NCBI GenBank assembly: GCA_010093605.1
Contig: MU004183.1
Coordinates: 1,550,001 to 1,614,000, forward strand
From: Lophium mytilinum
Lineage: Eukaryota > Ascomycota > Dothideomycetes > Mytilinidiales > Mytilinidiaceae
Length of the DNA stretch: 64,000 nucleotides
Reading direction: 5' to 3'
The notes beneath the pieces were generated by a model that worked only from the letters and a program-made list of their open reading frames with translations, was not told the origin of the DNA and made no database searches. This document shows positions 1 through 10,669 of the stretch, one piece after another (position 1 is the first letter of the stretch; each line of letters opens with the position of its first letter). The position numbers and the translations under genes are program-made.

Positions 1-378
1 GAGTACAGACGGCCGCTGCAACCGCCCAGCACCAACGGCAAAACATCAAGCTCGTCCGCTTCTCCACTCACTCCCCAAGAGATAGCATCGCAGCCATTGT
101 CGCGTTTCATAACCGGCCACGAGCCCACCCAGCAACTCTTGCAGAGGCCCAATATCCATGCCTATCCAGCCTCAACCTCAGATTCAGACCCGACCTCAGA
201 TCCTAAGGATGCCAACATCACGCCAGATGGTGGGCCGCTGCCGCCGACTATATACGAGGAGGAGCAGGCGGTTACAGCGTTGGCGTGGAATCCGAATGTT
301 AGAGTGGGCGGGTGGGCGGCGGCGGGTTTGGGGAGTGGATTGGTGAGGGTGGAGGATTTGTGTGTGCAGACTGTCTAA
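1..378 (+). CDS. C-terminal end of a WD-repeat protein, probably a TFIIIC subunit (Tfc6/Sfc6-like); 5' truncated
   Basis: The frame is open from base 1 to a TAA at 376-378, so the gene begins outside the window. The visible 125 residues start with a Ser/Thr/Pro-rich stretch and end in a compact hydrophobic segment reading AVTALAWNPNVRVGGWAAAG, then SGLVRVEDLCV. An AWNPN..GGWAAAG..SGLVRVEDL ending resembles the last WD blade of the fungal TFIIIC tau-91 type subunit, which helps load RNA polymerase III on tRNA genes. This rests on recall of the family ending. Any WD40 protein with a similar last blade is the alternative. No intron is needed in the visible part. Confidence 0.5.
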   Translation, partial: EYRRPLQPPSTNGKTSSSSASPLTPQEIASQPLSRFITGHEPTQQLLQRPNIHAYPASTSDSDPTSDPKDANITPDGGPLPPTIYEEEQAVTALAWNPNVRVGGWAAAGLGSGLVRVEDLCVQTV

Positions 379-1171
379 ATCAGAGAAGAAAGTATATTGC
401 TTTGATAGGCAGGATGCCGTGTTAGGGCACCCCTGGCGCTGGTGGATGGGAACATAGAGATAGAAGTTGGCGCTATCCGTCTGAATCGTGAGCTATAGTA
501 TGGAACAGAAGGCTTGACTGGAAGAGAAGATAGCAATGGAGGATTGGGCTCCACTAAGCTCGGATTCATCAAAACAGATAGAGGCTGATGTCTCCTTCTC
601 CGCCTGCATTTGGGCCTCTTTCCTGACAAGCACGTGACAGGCTCGTGACGAGGCCGGAACACCGAGTACATTCAGGTTCACGGCTTGCGACAAATAATCG
701 AATTAATGACATACATACTCTATGGCCTGGGACGGGGTGGATGTTTGTCACCCTATGGAGGTTCGTCATCCATGGTGTGCAGCAATGGAAGTGGAAGCAT
801 CAATGGAAGAGGGCCGGGAGCCGCATTGAAAACAGATCAGTTCGGTAGTGAGCATCAACGTGCTGAAACTGTTGAACACCGCCATTCGTAGAACATTCTC
901 ACTGAGTATCTTTTCTCCGTAGTGCTCCCTTTCATCATGACCTCCAGCCCAGTGAGTAAAAAGATGAATAAAAAGAAATCAACTTCCTCTGGCGTATCGC
1001 ACTCACTCACAGCGGCAAAAAACTCGGGCCGAAGCCCTACTAAAAACCCCTTGCTACGAACAAGGAGTTTTTTGGTGGGACGGCGGCATACCGCCAGTCA
1101 CCACTGCAGCACTTCTGTTGTGCATGCAGGCCCGAAGGGCGGTGGAAGTGGATGTTGGGAGGTATATAACT
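379..1171. other. Intergenic: 3' flank and hairpin-bearing segment
   Basis: No frame here begins with ATG and looks like protein. The left half is unremarkable mixed-composition sequence. The right end (1026-1140) carries a run of stem-loops described separately, directly beside the transposon. Confidence 0.6.
1026..1140. other. Cluster of four short stem-loops
   Basis: Four inverted repeats lie within 115 bases. At 1026-1037, GGGC and GCCC flank a CGAA loop. At 1042-1053 and 1061-1072, AAAAACCCCTTG pairs with CAAGGAGTTTTT (one mismatch, 7-base loop) and runs into six T. At 1082-1095, GGCGG and CCGCC flank CATA. At 1130-1140, GCCC and GGGC flank GAA. The second looks like a rho-independent terminator, which is odd in nuclear fungal DNA. 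Function is unknown; it could be chance, an RNA element or old foreign DNA. Confidence 0.5.
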
Positions 1172-1305
1172 AGGACGAGCTTAATTACCACCCCCCCATT
1201 CTCTCCGTAGCACCCCCCTTTTCTCTTCCTAGCACCCCCCCTATATTAAGCCTAGCTCCGGCCCGGATTAATGTTGTTTTACTAATTAAACACACTCGCT
1301 TGCCT
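1172..1305 (+). repeat. Left terminal inverted repeat with C-tracts
   Basis: It matches the reverse complement of 1690-1823 with scattered differences. The first 60 bases hold three runs of 6-7 C, two of them preceded by near-copies of CTCTCCGTAGCAC and CTCTTCCTAGCAC, so there is a short internal tandem repeat. The inner end of the match is CGCTTGCCT. Confidence 0.8.
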
Positions 1306-1689
1306 CCGCATAGGCTGCATTATCTTGGCTAATAAGAATCTATTTACTCTATTAACTCTTGCAACTATTAGACTACTCTGCCAGCGGAAGCGCCTAGATG
1401 GCTACCGTCTAATTGCTAGCTACTGTCTAATTACTGCCTGAAAGGAACGCTAAATAGAGTATGCCTATATACTAAAACCTTATGCTAAATATCCTCCTAC
1501 TGCACCGGTTTCTTTACACGGAATAGCCTTGCGCCTAGAGGCTAATAAACTCTATACTATTCTCTATAGATGTGTGGCCGCTTTAAGGGACTTAGAGTAG
1601 CATAGTGTTAAGGTTATTATGTAGAGGAAGTAGTGTTAATATATTAAGAGTAAGTACGCTAGTAACGTAAATTCTAATTAAGCATAAGT

Positions 1690-1823
1690 AGGCAAGCGTG
1701 TAAGTTTAATTGGTGAGACAATATTAATCCGGGCCGGAGCTAGGCCTATTGTAGGGGGGGTGCTAGGAAGAGAAAAGGGGGGTGCTACGGAGAGAATAGG
1801 GGGGTGGTAATTAAGCTCGTCCT
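1690..1823 (-). repeat. Right terminal inverted repeat with G-tracts
   Basis: This is the partner of the left repeat and the same length. On the + strand it shows three runs of 6-7 G within about 60 bases, ending in GGTGGTAATTAAGCTCGTCCT. The G-runs could form a G-quadruplex, and their complement an i-motif. Confidence 0.8.
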
Positions 1824-2640
1824 ATAACTATTGAGCCGTCGATAAAACTTGGAGTAATGATTAAGAACAGGTAGTGTAGATTGGAGCAAGATTGACAGCG
1901 ATTTGGGGGGGTTGCCACGTCATGAAGACCCCCCTGGCAGCATCGCAAGAGATGAGTACATGATGTAATTTCTAGAGACTGTGAATCAGACTCGGACTTT
2001 TTATATAGCTGATAAGAAGCTCGAGGACCCCCTCGCGGCGGCACGACAGTGTCACATGAGACAGGTGGCTACTCTCAATTCCGATGTTCGGACCATTGAT
2101 AAGAGAATTATGAACTTGATTAATGAATACCTTTTTCACCTACATAGCGCCGTCAGGAGGACCCCAGGGTTGCTCTACAAAATATTGTTGGATGTCATTT
2201 CCAGCGGCTATGATGCATGAGCTTCGTGCCCACATGTAGCATCACAGCAATGCTGACTGTGCAGACTCATAAAGGCCAGGAAACGCGCTGTATGAAATAC
2301 ATGGAGAGGATTCCAATCCAGACATGTGAGTGGTCGAGCAATCAGCCGAAACGACACCCCAGGCGTTTCATCAGGTGAAGTACTACGTGGCCCCTGATCA
2401 CAGGCGCCACAGAACCGCCATCGCGGTCCTGCGCCGCTCGCGGGATTCGAGTACCGATGGCCTGTTCTATGGAGATATTCTCGGTGGTGTCGTGATGGTA
2501 CCACGGCGCGCTTCGATCGAGGGTCGTGAGGGTTGGGCAAGCGGTAAATTTGGGTACGAAGGTCGCCACGGCGTCTGCGCTGTCTGCAAACTAGGGAGAG
2601 TTTTCAGAGCGGGTTGGTCCCTTGCAGCTAAAAATACGCT
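1824..2640. other. Intergenic, right flank of the transposon
   Basis: No recognisable gene. About 2380-2620 is GC-rich and open on the minus strand without an ATG; it may hold old or poorly resolved coding sequence. It shows no motif I recognise. Confidence 0.5.
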
Positions 2641-2745
2641 CTAGACCCCCAGCAGAAGCTCCCCGTGCGGCGCCAACTGCTCGGTGACGCGCGCGCCCGG
2701 CAGCCAGTGAAGATCCGCCAGACCGCCCAGCAATTCGAGCTGCAT
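2641..2745 (-). CDS. Hypothetical 34-aa ORF or first exon, divergent from the CSC1 gene
   Basis: An ATG at 2745 opens MQLELLGGLADLHWLPGARV and closes at a TAG at 2641. It is GC-rich and gene-like in composition, and its start faces the CSC1 gene start 295 bases away, as a divergent pair would. It may be only a first exon: a GT follows GAACTTCTGCTGGGG-type sequence just before the stop, but I could not find a continuation in a consistent frame. No family is recognised. Confidence 0.2.
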   Translation of the reverse strand: MQLELLGGLADLHWLPGARVTEQLAPHGELLLGV

Positions 2746-3040
2746 TGTCTCAACACCACTGAATACCGTGACCCTTTCACTCTTTGTGCTTGCCCAACAT
2801 CTTCCTCCTGGGCCTTCTTTGTACACGTTGTTTTTCTCTTTGTTCCCTTCTCTCTCGTTTACTCTCTCCCGATTTTAATACGTCTGGCGCGCCGAGATCT
2901 ATTGATTAGACCGGCCTCAGATCTTTTCCATCGCCGTTAGCTGTTCGGGAATCCTGCCAAAGCGGCCACATACACACCCAATCGACCGCTTGCCTGTCTT
3001 CTGCCACTCGGCGCACCATATACACATAACAGTCGCTACT

Positions 3041-6000
3041 ATGACGTCCAGCTTAGCTGGCATGCTCCTCCGGCGGGACGATGACCCAAAGGACGAGTTC
3101 CTGCGGCTCATGTCCAATCCCTTTGCTAGCCAGGTACGCTACCGTCTGTATCTTTGCTGATTATCTGGCTGACTTATGAATGAACATAGCTTACCTCTAC
3201 GTCCGTCCTCATCGCCCTCGGAACCTCCTTAGGAGTTTCGGCCCTCATTGCCATAGCCTTCTGCTTCCTCCGGCCCTTCAATTCAGTCGTCTACGCGCCC
3301 CGTCTTCGCTTTGCCGATGAAAAACACAGGCCTCCAGAGCTCGGCCCTTCCCCATGGGCATGGATTGGGCCTCTCGGCATGAAAGAGGATGTCTTGGTGG
3401 AGAAGATCGGGCTTGATGCGACCATTTTCCTGCGCTTTACAAAGATGTGCCGGAACATCTTTCTCATCCTGTCGCTCGTTGGTTGCGGTATCCTCATCCC
3501 TGTCAATGTGGTTGGCGGCAAGCAGATGTACAACACCAGTGGCTGGAGTGTCGAAGGCCTGATGAAGATGACGCCGCAGTACATGTACGGAGGCATCTTC
3601 TGGGCCTTTGTCGGATGTGCTTATGCGTTCAACATCGTGATCATGTATTTTCTGTGGAGGAACTACAAGGCGGTAACCAGGCTAAGGAGGCGGTACCTTG
3701 ACAGCCCAGAATACCAGGCTAGCTTGTCTTCGCGGACACTGATGGTACGTTCCCCAAAAGCTATCACAGTTTTGCTGTCCTGTCTATCGGCTAGCAGTTT
3801 GCTTTCGAGAAATATTCACGCTAACTTTTCGTAGGTCACCGACATTCCAAAGAGCCTACGAACCGACGAAGGAATCGTCAGGATCACAGATGACCTCAAA
3901 ACAACGCCCGAGGTCCCTCGAGCAGCTATCGGACGCAATGTCAAGGATCTGCCTGATATGATCGAGGAACACGAAGAAAACGTCATGAAGCTAGAGAAGG
4001 TTTTAGCCAAATACCTGAAGAATCCCAACAAGCTCCCAGCGACACGACCCACTTGCAAGCCATCTAAGAAGGACGAGGCATACGTGGACAAAAACACTAA
4101 AGTAGATGCGATTGAGTATCTCACGAAGCGCATCGAGAGGCTAGAGAGAGAAATACGGACAGTGCGCGAGTCTGTGGATAGGCGCGATGCCATGCCCTAT
4201 GGTTTCGCAAGTTATGAAAGCATCGAGTCTGCCCATAGCCTTGCCTACCTAGCTAAGAGAAAGCACCCACAAGGAACCACAATCAAACTCGCTCCTAGGC
4301 CGAACGATATCATATGGAAGAATCTACCCCTGGACCCCAAAACTCGAAGATGGCGACGAGTTATCAACAACTTTTGGATTACACTGCTCACCCTTGCTTG
4401 GATGGCCCCCAACGCTCTAATAGCGGTCTTCTTAACGAATTTGTCAAATTTAGGGAACGTTTGGCACGGCTTTAGGACGCAGCTACAGACAAATCCTAAC
4501 TTCTGGGCTGTTGTGCAGGGTGTGGCCTCTCCAGCAATTACGTCCTTGTTTTACTATCTCTTGCCGTCCATTTTTCGGCGACTATCCATCCAGGCAGGAG
4601 ATGTAACCAAGACATCCCGAGAACGTCACGTCATCAACAAATTGTACTCATTCTTCGTCTTCAACAATTTGCTCGTCTTCTCTCTCTTCTCTGCTTTGTG
4701 GGCCCTCATCGGAGGCGTCATAGAGAAGACCAGTAAGGAAAACAAGTCGGTCATGGACGCTTTCCAGGAACTGCACCCACTCGTCAACACGTTGGTTGCA
4801 CTCTGCAGTGTTTCACCCTTCTGGATCACATGGCTCCTCCAACGCAATCTCGGTGCCGCCATCGACTTGGCCCAAGTTGCCAATCTCGCGTGGGGCTCTT
4901 TCAGGAGGAAGTTTGGAAGCCCGACTCCTCGTGACTTCATTACGCAGACAGCGCCTCCTCCCTTCGACTACGCCAGCTACTACAACTATTTCCTTTTTTA
5001 CTCAACTGTCACACTAGCCTTTGCACCCATCCAGCCAGTTGTTCTCCTTGTCACCGCCCTCTACTTCTGCATAGACGCCTACTGGAAGAAGTACCTCCTC
5101 ATGTACGTCTTTGTCACCAAAACCGAATCCGGCGGCCTTTTCTGGCGCGTCCTTTTCAACCGGATGCTCTTCACCGCCTTCTTCTCCAACCTTGTCGTTG
5201 TGCTCATGGTCATCTCCCATGGCGATCCTTACCGCTGGCAGATGCTCGCAGCCATGATTCCGCTCCCGCTCATGTTGCTCGCCTTCAAGATCTACTGCAA
5301 ACGCACTTTTGACGACCAGCTCGCTTTCTATACTAAGGGCGACTCGGCAAAGGGTACCGAGGCCGCCCTACCCGTGGACAAGGAATCCCGCCGACGAGAC
5401 CGAGTCGGCGTTCGCTTCGGCAACCCGGCGCTATACAAGAAACTCATTGTCCCCATGGTCCACGAGAAGAGCCAGCACCTGCTCGCCGAGCTCTACAAGG
5501 GCCGTTTGCACGACGATGGCCAGGATGTCAGCGGCTACAGCGACGTCTACGCCATGAAGCGCATGTCGCACGAGCGACCTGGGAAGGCTGCACCAGCGGC
5601 GGCGGCGCCATTCGAGATCGTGAAGGAAAACGAGCTCGACTTTGAAAACTTCAAGGACCGCCCGGAGTTTAGCGAGGAGCACGGCGGTGGCGGGGAGGCG
5701 TATGGCCGCTCGGCCGATCTCATTAGGCCGGGGACGCCAGGCACAATGTCGACTTTCGGCGGCAGCGACCGCGGCCGCAGCTCAAGCCGTGACTCGGAAA
5801 GAACGTATGCGGAGGATGTGGGCGTGCAGTATCCCAAGGGCTATCATTCTACCCCGTCCGCGTTGAGGGAGTATAGTCCGAGCCCTGATCGTGGACATAA
5901 GGGTTTCGAGAACGTGCCGGTCGCGGGAGGTGGGCAGTACAACCAGTATCAGATGAGGGACGAGACGGCATTGCTAGGAGACGCGGCGCCGATGGGGAGG

Positions 6001-6075
6001 GGGACGCCGTATGATAGGCAGACACCGACGGAGGGGGAGGAGGGGGGAGAGTATTTCCGGGGAAGGCAGTTTTGA
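3041..6075 (+). CDS. CSC1/OSCA (DUF221) family calcium-permeable channel, PHM7/RSN1-like
   Basis: Three exons: 3041-3133, 3190-3744, 3835-6075. The introns (56 and 90 bases) have GT-AG ends. The product is 962 aa. Family members are osmotically or mechanically gated cation channels, or lipid scramblase relatives, in plasma or internal membranes. After a short N-terminus, a first membrane segment lies near residues 32-57, with others near 120-142 and 163-188 (RSN1_TM region). A cytosolic domain with coiled-coil stretches follows (about 190-370, MIEEHEENVMKLEKVL). Then comes the multi-pass DUF221 core (about 370-690), with WMAPNALIAVFL and LPSIFRRLSIQAG. The last 270 residues are a hydrophilic Ser/Gly/Arg-rich tail. 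The start is fixed by the upstream ATG whose 31 codons splice in frame. Length and order fit the family. Confidence 0.9.
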
Positions 6076-6725
6076 GAGGTAGAGGGTTTACGAAGTCGAT
6101 GACAACTAGAAATTTTCTTTTGTTCACTCATCTGGCTAGCTCATGCGCAAAGCAGAGCGGAGCGGAGAAGGGGTTGGCATTGCATTTTGGCGTTTTCTAG
6201 ATGGACTCGACACCGAGCGGCGGGTTGCGTTGGTAATTATTTGGCGTGGTAGGCGAGCGTTTGCATCTACCCGGCGACACGCTTGCCTGTGAGGTAGATC
6301 TGGAGGTAGTTTTGATCAATCTGAATAAGCTCAAGAGGGCTTTGATCACGTAATTAGCGTGTTTTTTTAGTCAGAGTGTTTGTGAGGCTGATAGGTTTTG
6401 GTGTCTTAGTGCGAGATGCAGATTTGGCGTCAAAAGCTAGGGTTCAACGCAGGTAGTATGATAACCACCGTCTAGGGTGGCCCGACTCTGTATTCGACCT
6501 GTCAAAGCAATCACTCGTACGTCCTGATACAGACTAGGTAATTCGAACGGTTTACTCTAAGCCTGAATTAGACCCTCGTACTACTGGTATAAAAAGCAAT
6601 CACGATAGATAGAAGTCGCGCACTCTCTACGTCTTATTAAATTTCTACACAGTTGATTCTATAGATATTGTTCATATAAGCGGGGAATACTCTACACTAC
6701 GTAAGTAAGTTAACTCATCTATTTG
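6076..6725. other. Intergenic between convergent genes
   Basis: 3' flanks of the CSC1 gene (+) and the TANGO2 gene (-). It becomes A/T-rich from about 6500 onward. No gene seen. Confidence 0.7.
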
Positions 6726-7856
6726 CTACCACCCTTCAACCTGGAATTCAAACACCCGATCCACCTTCCCACCTTCCACCGGCTTCCCAATCCCATCAAA
6801 CAACGTCCTCTCCACAAATGTCAACATTCCCTTCTTATCCACCAAAATCAACGACTGCTTCTGCGTGCCATACACCCCCGACGTCGCGTCCACAGCCTCA
6901 TGATCCACCGCCGCCGCGATCCTATCCGATGGCACCCCCTCCAACTCCACGCCCCCAATCGGCGGAACAAAGATGCTATGCCTCAGCTGATTCAGATAAA
7001 CATCCCACTCCTCCCCATTTCGCTGCCGCGGAAGCGTGTCAACGCTCAGCAGCCCAAACAACCGCTCCAACAACTCCTCCTTGCTCTCCCCTCTCTTCGC
7101 ACTAGCCTTAACCGCCAGCCGCACCGCCTCCTCCCCCTTGACAACCTTCGGCCACGACGCATCCCCATAAAACGAGTTACTCAACGCCGTCGTCTCATGC
7201 GCGCCCCCCGCCACCCAAATCAACCCCTCCACATCCGGCGTCCGATTCGAGATAATCGCTAGTCCCCCCTTGCCCTTTTCCCCCCGTCCCTCAACCACCC
7301 CTTTCACCACGTCCCGCACATCCCCGAACAACAGGCTAAACCCGCCCACGCCCCGCACGCCGTCTTCTGCCACCAGCCGGCGCGCGAACGCCTCGGTGGA
7401 TTCGTGCGAGGAAGGGTCTTGCCGGAGGAAGAGGTTGACGATGGCACCGCGCGACCGTACGCCTTGGACTAGTGCGGCGGGGTCCTCCTCGCGGTAGTTG
7501 GTTAGGCAGGCGATGCGGCCTTGGCGTGTTACGCCGAGCCAGGTGCCGTGCTCGGCGCGGTGGAGGTCGTAGCCGCCGAGGACGTGGGCGTGGGGCGCGG
7601 GCCAGAAGGTTGAGGGGGCCGTGGGGCGGTGGAGGTATTCCTGCGGGTTGGGAGTGAGTAAGAGAGACGTGGTGCGAGAAAAGGATTGAAAGGTTTGAAG
7701 GTCGCTGGGGGAGAAGGAAAGTGTGGCGAGGGGGAGAAAAGAGATATGCGAGGGAGACAAAGGTGTATTTTTGATAATGGGGGTACCTACGTCGCGGTTG
7801 TTTAGGAGAATGAAGGGGTAGTCGGGGTGCTCCGTGGTTATGATAGCGATGCACAT
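6726..7856 (-). CDS. TANGO2 / NRDE family protein
   Basis: The protein begins MCIAIITTEHPDYPFILLNNRD, the NRDE-type N-terminus with Cys2 directly after the initiator Met. Exon 1 is 7856-7791 and exon 2 is 7640-6726. Removing the 150-base intron (GTAGGT...CCGCAG) joins NNRD to EYLHRPTAPSTFWP, which restores the family motif NRDE-x-xxRP. The spliced product is 326 aa. Family members act in Golgi organisation or haem/lipid handling in animals; the biochemical role is unsettled. Other family-like stretches are GTWLGVTRQGRIACLTNYRE and FSLLFGDV. The intron is a multiple of three with no stop, so an unspliced message would encode a 376-aa form with 50 extra residues inside the motif. Confidence 0.85.
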   Translation of the reverse strand: MCIAIITTEHPDYPFILLNNRDVGTPIIKNTPLSPSHISFLPLATLSFSPSDLQTFQSFSRTTSLLLTPNPQEYLHRPTAPSTFWPAPHAHVLGGYDLHRAEHGTWLGVTRQGRIACLTNYREEDPAALVQGVRSRGAIVNLFLRQDPSSHESTEAFARRLVAEDGVRGVGGFSLLFGDVRDVVKGVVEGRGEKGKGGLAIISNRTPDVEGLIWVAGGAHETTALSNSFYGDASWPKVVKGEEAVRLAVKASAKRGESKEELLERLFGLLSVDTLPRQRNGEEWDVYLNQLRHSIFVPPIGGVELEGVPSDRIAAAVDHEAVDATSGVYGTQKQSLILVDKKGMLTFVERTLFDGIGKPVEGGKVDRVFEFQVEGW

Positions 7857-7895
7857 GTTTGCGGAGTTCTCGCCAAAGCGGCTTTTGAAATAAGA

Positions 7896-8277
7896 TTAAG
7901 TGATGATAGTATAGCTCTTATTGTGCGATAGAAATTGTATATTTGCTCGAAGGCGAGAAAATTGAAAGTGTGGGAAAGTAACTTTGTAGATGTAGAGAAC
8001 GGCGTTGTGGTCTAGAATAAAGCCAGCGACGTCGGCGAGCTGCAGCAGTGTGCAGATAGCGGCGGTGAGCACAAACAGCACAGCTTTATACGTGGTTCCT
8101 CTACGGTGGCCAGACACTGGATCTATGAGTTGTCATGATGGGGTGAGTAGGGTGTAGTCGACGACATCGTATCTAATTGCCACTGAACTTCACTGGACCT
8201 CGGGAACGGAGATGTAGTTGAGGGAAGGTTAGGGTGTGGAGGCCTTGGTAGGGCCTGATTCCTCGCCACCTGGGCAT
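7896..8277 (-). CDS. Hypothetical small membrane protein (two-exon model)
   Basis: A weak model. ATG at 8277 opens MPRWRGIRPYQGLHTLTFPQ. Splicing 8277-8199 to 8122-7896 (76-base intron, GTCCAG...CATAG) joins it in frame to DPVSGHRRGTTYKAVLFVL and a hydrophobic segment, ICTLLQLADVAGFI, giving 101 aa. The N-terminus is basic, and one or two membrane spans follow. It ends only about 40 bases before the TANGO2 start on the same strand. The donor is weak and the last 30 residues are not protein-like, so it may be the 5' part of a decayed or longer gene. No family recognised. Confidence 0.28.
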
Positions 8278-9504
8278 ATTGCGACGACCAACTGAACACA
8301 AACCGAAACAAACAACTTCGATAACCCTTCTCTTTTGATATCCGCGAGCTACAGAAAGGAACTTGGGAGACAACTTGAGGTAGATCGTGAAAGTCACGTG
8401 TCAGTTTCGCCTCTTCCCTGTGTAACCCCGCCCTTGACCAGGACAACATTCTCCAAATCTCGATCATTCTCGTGACCTAAGTCAAATAACAACATCGGGT
8501 GAGTTCAAGTGTGGTGACAGGCTGTCTGATATAGAGGCGCTATACCAGTGTCCAAACTTCTTCGCCATTAGACAGTAGACCTACTTATCCAGCATATTAC
8601 GCATGGAACTCGAGGCTATCGGAACCGATCCTTCGTTCTCGTCAGCATCCAAGGATGCGATGCCAAACGATAAAGGTTGCAGGCGTCCCTGGTCGAAACT
8701 GGGAGGCTTCCTCAGCGCAGAATCTCCTCAACTTCAGCCAGAGGTCGCACCTTATTTGTCTTGCAAGCGGCAGGTTTCAGATTTTTTGCAGTGTCGCTAA
8801 TGTCATGGTACGAGGCAGCCATTATCCTATTTCGTTTCCCTTTAATTATAAGGATCTTCGTGGCGTCCTAAAACGGGCCTGTCATCGTCGTCTTACATTA
8901 TCAATTTCCGCGTGCCCGAGTTCCCTTGCGACCCGACTTTGGTGCTGGAGGCTTGAGAACAAATCCTCTTCCGTGTTTTGCCTGAACGACAGAGGACTGC
9001 TTTGCTTCGCGCACGTTATGCCTTGTTGAAAGCTTGTATGGACCGTTCGGCAGGGGTACCTTTGCATCAGCCTTATTGGTGCTAGGCGTAACAATACAAC
9101 ATTCGCCCATGCCTCTTCGCGCTCAAGGCACAAGCCCGCGTTCACACCGGACGAACAATGGCCATGCTTACGGTGGAGTCCGTCAGAGGATAGCCCTGTA
9201 CCCGCCCTGAATATAGCCCTAAGCACAGACCTCGTGCCACATAGCCACCACATCTCGGGCCATACAGACGCCAAGATCGTCAACAAAGCTTCTCTTTTCC
9301 GACTCGACTAGTCCTCTACCATGCTAGTAGCGATTAAGGCCCCCAAAATCCGCCAAGCCAAGGGGGCTCGGCTTGGATAAACCCGGTATCAGCGGCTACC
9401 GTTTGTAAGTGCTCACTTTCCTTATATACGATGGCCTGGAGCAGGCTCCGTCGCGGTTTGGCTTCCATCATCCTCATTCTGCGTCTCGGTGCCATTCCTT
9501 CAAC
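8278..9504. other. Intergenic
   Basis: No supported gene. The long open frames on both strands lack ATG starts and motifs. A CACGTG palindrome sits at 8395-8400, about 120 bases upstream of the hypothetical membrane gene. Confidence 0.55.
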
Positions 9505-10669
9505 ATGCGGTCCACTCTATTTCAATCGTTGCTTGCCATTGGATCTTTGCGTACAGTGGTCGCGCAGTATGCTTTTACCGTGCCAGAGCCCGATGTTGTA
9601 GATTTCGACCCTGTCAACGATGTGGTCCAAGGCACCGTTGTGAACATTGTTTGGCTTGCGAATTGTAGGTTGCAAATGCCACAAGCCAAGGTCTTCCGCT
9701 AACTTCTTACCCTGCTAGCCACCTACCAGCCCACATTGACAGGCGATAAACTGCTTGATAGCAACGGAGATATTTCGGTGTGGATAACATCGTACCAGAA
9801 TAACGATTACACCCACTGCTTGACTCGTAAGTTTAGTCTTTTTCCGGAGTAGAGTCAATTTCAACGACTGCGCCCCTCCAAAGTTGTGCTAACCACCTTT
9901 CATCACAGCAAGCGCGAATTCGGAAACAGGAGGATCATGGGCCTGGAACATTACACTATCGGACGACGAAATCGATGCCAATGGCGGGAAATTTGTCTAC
10001 CGCCTAAAGCCTACCGTCGCAAGTCAAAGCTCCCCTTTCAACATCACAGAGGATGAGTGTCCATCGCGGGGTTTCTCCATAAAGAAGGCGGCCGATGTCG
10101 CAGCTTCATCGTCGGCGTCAGTGGCATCGGCAGCATCAGCAGCTCGGGCTTCGGCTTCGAAAACTGCTTCAGCCGCAGTTGTCACCATTACCAAGTCTGG
10201 TAAGCTTACGTTCTGAATCATTGGTGACTTCAGACCTGTGACAGTTACTGACTCCGAATCTGCTGCGATAGGCCAAGCTACCGCATCTGCAACCGGAAGC
10301 GCAGCCTCAACCGGCGCCTCTACTGGAGCTGCAAAGACCGGTGCTCCTACCAACACTAGCACTGGAACTGCTAGCCCCTCAGACGGTGGCGGGCTTTCTG
10401 GAGGCGCAAAGGCAGGCATCGCTATCGGTGTTATAGCTCTTGTAGGCATCGCTGCCATCGCCGCATTCTTCCTTTGGAGACGTCACCACAATAAAACAGC
10501 TGGCACAAGGGCAGCAGAGCTATCCGGCACCACCCAGTACGCTCCGGCTCCCGCGATGAACGATAAACACGTATACGGATACATGGATCATCCCCATAAT
10601 GCGGCCCCCGTAGAGCTGGCAGACTCGCAGCACCATGCTGCTGTTGAACTACCCGCCTCCAACAAATGA
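9505..10669 (+). CDS. Mid2/Wsc-like single-pass cell-surface protein
   Basis: Four exons: 9505-9664, 9719-9826, 9909-10199, 10245-10669; all junctions are GT-AG and in frame; 327 aa. A signal peptide (MRSTLFQSLLAIGSLRTVVA) is followed by a folded ectodomain of about 150 residues with N-glycosylation sites (NST, NIT) and two to three Cys. A Ser/Ala/Thr-rich stalk (about 185-250) leads to a single membrane helix (AGIAIGVIALVGIAAIAAFF) with a stop-transfer WRRHHNK. A short cytosolic tail with Tyr and Pro (YGYMDHPH) ends the protein. This layout matches fungal wall-integrity sensors that signal through Rho1, but no specific partner motif is visible. The start is the Met directly before the signal peptide, inside a longer open frame. 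Confidence 0.75.

Larger units (their letters stand above)
1172..1823. mobile_element. 652-base non-autonomous DNA transposon (MITE-like)
   Basis: The element begins AGGACGAGCTTAATTACCAC and ends with the reverse complement of the same bases. Both ends are directly flanked by ATAACT (1166-1171 and 1824-1829), a perfect 6-base candidate target-site duplication. The inverted repeats run about 134 bases each. The interior (about 1306-1689) is A/T-rich with many TA dinucleotides and stop codons in all frames, so no transposase is encoded. The TA-richness would fit repeat-induced point mutation but was not measured. The superfamily is not clear from the ends; mobilisation would need a transposase elsewhere. 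Confidence 0.8.

Noticed and set aside
2208-2569. Overlapping minus-strand frames of 110 and 75 aa
   Set aside because: Two frames compete over the same GC-rich DNA, the shorter opens at a GTG, and neither joins the small ORF at 2641-2745 in a consistent frame.
8882-9286. 134-aa minus-strand frame with several hydrophobic residues
   Set aside because: No motif and an implausible composition; no promoter-like leader.
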